From assembly GCA_036338615.1 (NCBI GenBank), contig JAYZBT010000215.1, forward strand, positions 1 to 9,737: DNA of 9,737 nt, given 5' to 3'. The position numbers were made by a program, and so were the translations under genes. This DNA is from UBA1138 sp036338615 (GTDB lineage Bacteria; Gemmatimonadota; Gemmatimonadetes; Longimicrobiales; Gaopeijiaceae). The number at the start of each line of letters is the position of its first letter. Within the stretch, counting starts at the first letter, position 1. This document shows, one piece after another, positions 5,355 through 9,737 of this stretch. The notes below the pieces were generated by a model. It was not told the DNA's origin, made no database searches, and saw only the letters and a list, made by a program, of their open reading frames with translations.

Positions 5355-7606
5355 AACGCCAGCAGCTTCGTTCCCTTCAGTGTGATGCCGCGTTCCAGCA
5401 CCGGGCTGGCGACTCCGTTCGCCAGCGATCGTCGCTCCGTGAAGACCAAGAAGAAGTCTGAAAGCGGCGCGTGGATGAGATTGAAGCGCACATTGGTGAT
5501 CAGTTCCTCGGTCGCTTCGTTGTACTGCACGAAGCCCATCACGAAGGTGCGAGTATCTCGCGCATAACGGAGTCGTGCGCTGAACAGGTCGGCCGTGAAG
5601 TCCCGCCCGGCCAGGTCCAGGTCGTTGTGTTGGGCGGCGAGGTCGACGGAGAAGTGCTCGTTGGGTCGAAACTTCAAGCGCCCCGACACCGAAGTCCGCC
5701 GCCCGTCGTAGAAGTCGCCACCGCTCAGGGAGACCGACCCGGAGAGCGCTTCGCTCGCGGGGGCGGAATAGCGGAGCGAGGGCTCGTGCCACTCGTAGGT
5801 CCCCGCTGCCACCGCCGCGCCCGCGATCGAGGTAGTCTCGAACAGGTGCTCGTAACGGTCGGCATAGTTGAAACTCAGAGACCCACCATTCATGAACCTG
5901 ACGTTGAGTCGGGGGGTGATTCTGCGCGACTCGAGTGAGCCGTCGAGGTTGGTGAAGTAATCGACGTCGATGACCGGATTGACCTCGAGCACGCTCCTAC
6001 GTCGAAGCTTGGGGTGGAATCCTGCGGTGGCGAAATACCGATGTACTCCGCGCCGATCGACGAAGCCGACGCCTGGGTTGAACCCGTCTCCAACGTTCTT
6101 GTAGAGGCCGGATACATTGACGATGTCGCTGCGCCAAGCGGCCTGGAGCATGGCGGCGCTCGTCCGGTCGCCGAGTGGGGTCCGTTCGCTTGTGCCCGCC
6201 ACATAAGCCGAGAGCACCAGATTCTGGAAGAGGTTGAACGTTCCGTCCACTCCGTAGGCGCGGTTGTACGCCGCCGGGACGGCGCCCGTACCGGTCTCCT
6301 GGCGACTCACGAGCATTGCGCCGATCGATGAGCCTCCGGACAGATGGGCCTTGACGCGACCGACGGCGAAGTTCTCGGCGGCGAACAAGCTGCTGCCGTC
6401 CGGCGCCGAGAGTTCCCGCGTCTGCATCTCGAGGAAGCCGACCTCGAAGCGCTCGCCCACTCGGCCGGTGAGGCGGGCGCCGCCCAGGATCGGGAGCACT
6501 TCGCGCGTGGATGACAGGCCGATGCGGCGCGAGTGGAAGAGTCGAAAACTTCTGGGGGAGGAGCCCGTGCGGAAATTGCGGATCGACACGTCCTGGAATG
6601 CGAAGGTGCCCTCGTTCTCGAGAAAGAAGTCCCGCTTTTCCGGAAAGAAGAGGCTGAAACGCGTCAGGTTTACCTGCTCGGCGTCCACCTCCACCTGGCT
6701 GAAGTCGGTATTGGCCGTGAGGTCCAGTGTCATGCGCGGGGTGATCCCCCACTTCACGTCCAGCCCGACATCTCGAGTCGTTTTCGCTTCGGCTTGTTGG
6801 GACCCATCGAGCCGGCTCCCCAACGCATAAGGCTTCACCCAAAGGTTTCGAGCTCGGGGAAGGTCGGCGAGGCCCTCCAATGTCCCGGACATCGAGAACT
6901 TGTAGACCCGGTATTGCAGTGGGACCGGGTCCCACATCGCGTCCTCGTTATTCCGGCGAATTCGGCGGAAGAAGTTGAGGCCCCACACTTGGCCTCCCTC
7001 CACCGGGTTGAAGCGGAGCGTCGCGAAGGGGATCGCCATCTCGACGAACCAACTGTCCTCACCCACGGTTGTGTGGATGTCGGCGATGCCCTCCCATGCG
7101 GCGATGACGTCACGTCCGTCATTGAAGGTCTGCGCGTCATACAGCGCGCCCGCCGGGTTCACGGCGAAGACGAAACCGCTCTGACCGTCGTGATAGGAGT
7201 CGAACGCGACGCCGAACAAGTCGGAGCTGGGTGTGTCGAAGTCCGGCTCCAGGCCAGCCACGTAGAGGTTGTCGGTGTCGGAGTCGTAGAGGCGCGCTCC
7301 GATATACACATGGCTCTCGTCATAGAGGATGCGCACCGACGTCGGTTCGGTCGCAGGCATCCCGGGCGCGGGGGTTACTTGAATCCAGGTACCCGTGGAC
7401 GTGTCCGCTCGGCTCCACACTCCTTCATCCAGCACGCCGTCGAGATCGATCGGCTCCATGATTCTGAGCGCCGCGAGCGCCGGACGCGGTACCGAAAGTG
7501 GATCGATGGGCCCATCCGCTCCTCGAGCGGGTGAGGCCTGCGCGGCAGCGTCGGTCGCGGCGATCATGAAGAGGATCGCGATGCCCAGAGAGGTGAACGG
7601 TCGCAT
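5351..7606 (-). CDS. CBM9-like / DUF5916 outer-membrane beta-barrel protein
   Basis: A 751-residue envelope protein. A signal peptide (hydrophobic stretch ending ATDAAAQ near residue 23) is followed by a carbohydrate-binding-family-9-like domain at about residues 47-250, opening with IDLDGVLDEGVW and including VRILYDESHVYIGARLYD. The DUF5916 hallmark (VDAEQVNLTRFSLFFPEKRD) lies at about 307-326. The remaining 400 or so residues alternate aromatic and polar strands, as in an outer-membrane beta-barrel. The last residue is Phe, the usual C-terminal signal for BAM insertion. The family is common in Bacteroidota, Gemmatimonadota and Acidobacteriota, often near glycan or peptide uptake genes; exact function is not established. 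The ATG at 7606 is preferred because it starts directly at a clean signal peptide. In-frame alternatives at 7630 and 7660 lack a better Shine-Dalgarno and would lengthen the n-region by 8 or 18 residues. It is convergent with the metzincin. Confidence 0.88.
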   Translation of the reverse strand: MRPFTSLGIAILFMIAATDAAAQASPARGADGPIDPLSVPRPALAALRIMEPIDLDGVLDEGVWSRADTSTGTWIQVTPAPGMPATEPTSVRILYDESHVYIGARLYDSDTDNLYVAGLEPDFDTPSSDLFGVAFDSYHDGQSGFVFAVNPAGALYDAQTFNDGRDVIAAWEGIADIHTTVGEDSWFVEMAIPFATLRFNPVEGGQVWGLNFFRRIRRNNEDAMWDPVPLQYRVYKFSMSGTLEGLADLPRARNLWVKPYALGSRLDGSQQAEAKTTRDVGLDVKWGITPRMTLDLTANTDFSQVEVDAEQVNLTRFSLFFPEKRDFFLENEGTFAFQDVSIRNFRTGSSPRSFRLFHSRRIGLSSTREVLPILGGARLTGRVGERFEVGFLEMQTRELSAPDGSSLFAAENFAVGRVKAHLSGGSSIGAMLVSRQETGTGAVPAAYNRAYGVDGTFNLFQNLVLSAYVAGTSERTPLGDRTSAAMLQAAWRSDIVNVSGLYKNVGDGFNPGVGFVDRRGVHRYFATAGFHPKLRRRSVLEVNPVIDVDYFTNLDGSLESRRITPRLNVRFMNGGSLSFNYADRYEHLFETTSIAGAAVAAGTYEWHEPSLRYSAPASEALSGSVSLSGGDFYDGRRTSVSGRLKFRPNEHFSVDLAAQHNDLDLAGRDFTADLFSARLRYARDTRTFVMGFVQYNEATEELITNVRFNLIHAPLSDFFLVFTERRSLANGVASPVLERGITLKGTKLLAF

Positions 7607-7806
7607 GACTCGAAGAGAAAGGCCCGGCATTGGGTATGAGCGATCTCGGCGCGCTAGCATAGCGGTAACCGTGCGACCGTGTCGACATGAGGACGAAGCG
7701 AGTACCGAGGTGTCGTTACGTGTGTCGGCGCTCTACCATGGACTCCACTTCTCCGCCTTCCACCACCACTTTCTAGTAACACACTGAGGAGCATGGCATA
7801 AGCGAC
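7607..7806. other. Divergent intergenic region between the DUF5916 gene and the ABC ATPase gene
   Basis: This gap must hold the promoters of both the DUF5916 gene (-) and the transporter operon (+). I found no convincing -35/-10 pair or strong palindrome. The only clear signal is the GAGGAG motif at 7786-7791. If the DUF5916 protein starts at 7660 the gap shrinks to 146 nt. Confidence 0.5.
7786..7791 (+). promoter_or_regulatory. Strong Shine-Dalgarno offset from the ATPase start
   Basis: GAGGAG lies 15 nt before the GTG at 7807, farther than usual. The nearby ATG (7793-7795) opens only a two-codon frame, ATG GCA TAA. An in-frame ATA (7798-7800) sits at ideal 6-nt spacing. The true initiation codon is therefore unsettled. 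Confidence 0.45.
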
Positions 7807-8466
7807 GTGCCCATTCTGGCGGCCGTAGATCTTGGTTGCCGACTCCCCAGCGGCTGGATCTGGCGTGGCATCACCCTGAGTCTGTCGGCCGGTGACCGAG
7901 CGGTCCTCACGGGCCCCTCGGGCACGGGCAAGTCGCTGCTGCTACGGACGTTATGTGGGCTCGATCGACTCGGGGAAGGTCATGTGCTCTTCCGCGGTGA
8001 GTCGCCCCGTGGTCATGACGTCCCCGACTTCCGCGCGCGGGTGATGTACGTGCAGCAGCAGCCGCTTCTGATTCCCGGCACCGTACAGGACAACCTCGAC
8101 CTCCCCACGCGTTTCAAAGTGCATGCGCGTCGAGAGAGCGGGGAGGGCGAGAACGGCGGTAGGGCGGGCGATCTGTTGGCGCAGATCGGAAAGCCCGCCG
8201 ACTTTTTGGAGCAGCGCGCGTCGGTCCTTTCGGGGGGCGAGGGCCAAGTGGTCGGCATCGTGCGCGCGCTCCTTCTGCATCCGGACGTGCTGCTGCTCGA
8301 CGAACCCACCGCGCACCTCGACCCGGAAACCACCCGGCGCGTGGAGGAGGTCGTGCTCGAGTGGGTCGGTGCGGGTGACAGAGCGCTTCTTTGGACCAGC
8401 CACGACCCCGCGCAGGTCGATCGCGTGCGACGAGGTTCCCGCATCCAGTTGGGGGGTGTGGCTTGA
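7807..8466 (+). CDS. fetA: ABC transporter ATPase, FetA/YbbL-type metal exporter
   Basis: The nucleotide-binding subunit of a FetAB-type ABC transporter; E. coli FetAB (YbbLM) is linked to iron export and peroxide resistance. In the 219 residues, Walker A is GPSGTGKS (36-43), the Q-loop glutamine falls in VQQQP (82-86), the signature is LSGGEGQ (141-147), Walker B is VLLLDEP (161-167), the D-loop is HLD (170-172) and the switch histidine is His199 in SHD. All catalytic elements are present. The residue after LSGGE is Gly rather than the common Arg/Lys. A short insert, about 105-120, is Arg/Glu/Gly-rich. The family call rests mainly on the adjacent permease. The GTG start is the only standard in-frame start after the TAA at 7777, but its ribosome site is oddly placed. 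The stop overlaps the start of the permease gene. Confidence 0.88.
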   Translation: MPILAAVDLGCRLPSGWIWRGITLSLSAGDRAVLTGPSGTGKSLLLRTLCGLDRLGEGHVLFRGESPRGHDVPDFRARVMYVQQQPLLIPGTVQDNLDLPTRFKVHARRESGEGENGGRAGDLLAQIGKPADFLEQRASVLSGGEGQVVGIVRALLLHPDVLLLDEPTAHLDPETTRRVEEVVLEWVGAGDRALLWTSHDPAQVDRVRRGSRIQLGGVA

Positions 8467-9266
8467 ACGCCTACATAGACGTCACGTGGTCGTCTCTTCT
8501 GATTGCCGCCTCCCTTCTGATCGCCAACCTGGTCCTCTCCGCCGTGTTGCGGCTGGGAATGGGCCGGCGCTTGCTCGTCGCCGGTGCGCGCATGGTGGTG
8601 CAGCTCTTCCTCTTGGGCCTGGTGTTGGAGTGGGTATTCGAGTCCGCCAACGGACCCGCCGTCCTGGCGCTGGGTCTACTCATGGGGGGAGTCGCGGGCG
8701 TAACAGCGGTTCGTCGCACCTCGATCAGATTCCCCGCGGCCTACCTGGACTCCGTGGTGGTCATCGTGACGACCGCCTTCCTCGTGACGGGCGTGTCCGT
8801 CTTGGGGATCCTCAAGCCGACACCGTTGTGGGACCCTCAGTACGTGATCCCGCTTCTGGGCATGCTGCTGGGGAACGCCCTCACGGGGATTTCATTGGGG
8901 CTCGACCGGTTCCTCACCGGTGTGCTGCGCGATCGGACACGCGTCGAGGGTTTTCTGGCGCTTGGCGCTACCCGCTGGGAGGCCGCGCAAGAAGAGGTCC
9001 GCGAGGCCTTGCGGGTGGGGCTGATCCCGACCGTGAACTCCATGCTCGTGATGGGGATCGTGAGCCTGCCCGGTATGATGACGGGGCAGATTCTGGCCGG
9101 CGCCGCCCCAGCGGACGCGGTGCGTTATCAGATCATGATCGTCTTCATGATCGCGGCCACGGTGTCCACGGCCACGTTCGGGGTGACCATGCTCGCGTAC
9201 GCCAGGATCTTCACGTCGGACCATCGCCTGAGAAGCGCGGGCGAGCTGGGCATCCAGCTGGACTAA
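8463..9266 (+). CDS. fetB: ABC transporter permease, FetB/YbbM family
   Basis: The membrane subunit of the FetAB-type exporter: 267 residues, close to E. coli FetB (about 260). Hydrophobic segments fall at about 10-29, 36-58, 65-83, 97-117, 126-147, 187-212 and 222-247. Family signatures are clear: IPLLGMLLGNAL (129-140), LGAT (167-170), IPTVNSM (188-194), VSLPGMMTGQILAG (200-213) and YQIMIVFM (222-229). I chose the TTG at 8463, whose TTGA overlaps the ATPase stop, because the encoded N-terminus matches family length and the G-rich tract at 8451-8456 lies 6 nt upstream. An in-frame ATG at 8391 would add 24 polar residues read in another frame of the ATPase gene and is unlikely. Translational coupling would keep subunits stoichiometric. 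Confidence 0.9.
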   Translation: MNAYIDVTWSSLLIAASLLIANLVLSAVLRLGMGRRLLVAGARMVVQLFLLGLVLEWVFESANGPAVLALGLLMGGVAGVTAVRRTSIRFPAAYLDSVVVIVTTAFLVTGVSVLGILKPTPLWDPQYVIPLLGMLLGNALTGISLGLDRFLTGVLRDRTRVEGFLALGATRWEAAQEEVREALRVGLIPTVNSMLVMGIVSLPGMMTGQILAGAAPADAVRYQIMIVFMIAATVSTATFGVTMLAYARIFTSDHRLRSAGELGIQLD

Positions 9267-9529
9267 CAGCAGGCCCACGGCTGCGTCCAACTGCCTATCG
9301 ATCCCCGTCTCGGCTGCTGATCAACCAATTGGCGTCGTGCTCCGGATCGGACTAGTCCTCGTTCCACGCCGAAGTTGGCTGAATCCCGAACCGACTGCTC
9401 CGCGAACGCCGAACTCGCGGCCGGGGGTGGGGCGGCCTGAGAGCAGGCCGTGCCGAGCACCACAAGGAGCATCAAATGCGCGCCGCCGCTGAGAATACGA
9501 CCGGTGCGTTGCCGCGAGTCCGTGCGCAC
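9263..9529 (-). CDS. Possible small lipoprotein of unknown function
   Basis: An 88-codon frame starting with GTG at 9529, two nt after the stop of the flavoprotein gene. The N-terminus has a basic region (RTDSRQRTGR), a hydrophobic stretch (HLMLLVVLG) and a lipobox-like GTAC (Cys34), followed by an Ala/Pro-rich tether. The rest is polar, without a recognisable domain, and ends in CC. Its stop overlaps the fetB stop by 4 nt (CTAA). The tight spacing and signal favour a real gene. The absent Shine-Dalgarno, the Gly at lipobox -3 and the lack of a known domain count against it. A shorter start at 9472 would leave 69 residues with little n-region. Confidence 0.4.
   Translation of the reverse strand: MRTDSRQRTGRILSGGAHLMLLVVLGTACSQAAPPPAASSAFAEQSVRDSANFGVERGLVRSGARRQLVDQQPRRGSIGSWTQPWACC
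9349..9358. repeat. 10-bp palindrome GGACTAGTCC
   Basis: A perfect palindrome downstream of fetB, close to a second palindrome CCAATTGG (9325-9332). Neither has a loop or a T-tract, so they are weak as intrinsic terminators. They could be DNA-binding sites or chance. Confidence 0.25.
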
Positions 9530-9531
9530 GG

Positions 9532-9737
9532 TCAGCGCATCACACGCATCGAGTCGAAGAGTCGGATGTGTGCTTCTACGATGCGCTGACGCGCCTCTTC
9601 GTCTGGCTCGAGGGACCATTCGCCCTCCACCGATGTGCCTCCCAAGGCGATGCCGTCGGCCCTCGGTTGCATGTGGATGAAGCCGTCGGCGCCTGGAAGT
9701 CCGCCGAAGGTGGCGTAGGTCACGTCCTCCTGCGGCA
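9532..9737 (-). CDS. DAO-type FAD-dependent oxidoreductase, C-terminal part (5' end outside window)
   Basis: The reading frame enters from the right edge and ends with TGA at 9532-9534. The 67 visible residues include MQPRADGIALGGTSVEGEW and SLEPDEEARQRIVEAH, which match the beta-strand and helix of D-amino-acid-oxidase-like (DAO) flavoproteins (compare PR.D.I.LGGT...G.WS.EP). Canonical DAOs continue about 80 residues further, through a GLRPVRP and HNYGHGG region. Here the protein stops shortly after the helix. I recall a bacterial DAO-like group in which the GLRP/HNYGHGG part lies near the N-terminus, often after a Tat signal, and which ends just here; that would make this a natural terminus rather than a truncation. 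A GTG at 9723 preceded by AGGAGG could mimic a start, but the in-frame codons upstream (PQED) fit the family and the frame stays open to the edge. Confidence 0.72.
   Translation of the reverse strand, partial: PQEDVTYATFGGLPGADGFIHMQPRADGIALGGTSVEGEWSLEPDEEARQRIVEAHIRLFDSMRVMR

Noticed and set aside
4728..5792. 354-codon minus-strand frame
   Set aside because: It crosses two convergent genes with clear motifs (metzincin, DUF5916), is Arg/Pro-rich and shows no domain; typical high-GC shadow.
5997..6935. 312-codon minus-strand frame
   Set aside because: It lies wholly inside the DUF5916 gene in a shifted frame and has Arg/Pro/Gly-biased composition without motifs.
6533..7534. 333-codon plus-strand frame
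   Set aside because: It is antisense to the CBM9/DUF5916 coding region, whose motifs are unmistakable; the antisense product has no recognisable fold.
8123..9355. 410-codon plus-strand frame
   Set aside because: It overlaps fetA and fetB in another frame; Arg/Gly/Ser-rich with no motif, whereas the other frames carry full ABC signatures.
9723..9737. GTG at 9723 with AGGAGG upstream as a true start of a 63-residue protein
   Set aside because: The frame remains open to the window edge, and the residues encoded upstream fit the DAO-like flavoprotein, so the motif is probably coincidental (Gln-Glu-Asp codons).

Overview
The window is GC-rich, gene-dense bacterial DNA of accessory character. Secreted proteins dominate: a Tat-like signal on a dehydrogenase, lipoproteins, a DUF5916 outer-membrane-type protein, a heme/copper protein and a metzincin. 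GTG and TTG starts are common and intergenic gaps are short. This style, and the families present, resemble Gemmatimonadota or Acidobacteriota genomes, often of environmental or metagenomic origin. That taxonomic guess rests on family recollection only. I see no rRNA, tRNA, CRISPR array, IS element or integrase.

Layout. Positions 1-918 (-): an SDR dehydrogenase with an exported N-terminus, whose C-terminal end runs off the window. Positions 1011-1904 (-): a GH114 (endo-alpha-1,4-polygalactosaminidase family) lipoprotein, upstream of the SDR on the same strand. Positions 1905-2066: a divergent control region with a TTGACA promoter candidate bracketed by an inverted repeat. Positions 2067-5354 (+): a tight three-gene operon made of a cytochrome c / copper type II monooxygenase-like protein, a secreted protein whose Ig-like domain is split by an Ala/Glu/Asp insertion, and a small secreted metzincin-like zinc protease. 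Positions 5351-7606 (-): a large CBM9-like/DUF5916 outer-membrane protein whose stop codon shares the palindrome CTAG with the protease stop. Positions 7807-9266 (+): an ABC ATPase and permease of the FetA/FetB (YbbL/YbbM) metal-export family, overlapping by TTGA. Positions 9263-9529 (-): a possible small lipoprotein. Positions 9532-9737 (-): the C-terminal end of a DAO-type FAD oxidoreductase whose 5' part lies beyond the window.

How the genes may work together. The 2067-5354 operon is the most distinctive unit. It encodes three co-transcribed exported proteins: a redox enzyme carrying one c-type heme and what looks like a full set of peptidylglycine-monooxygenase-type copper ligands, a partner of unknown function, and a protease. 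A periplasmic or surface oxidative/processing module is a reasonable inference; its substrate cannot be read from the sequence. The GH114 lipoprotein and DUF5916 protein would fit envelope or extracellular polysaccharide handling. FetAB-type export would limit free intracellular iron. No direct link between these units is shown beyond proximity.
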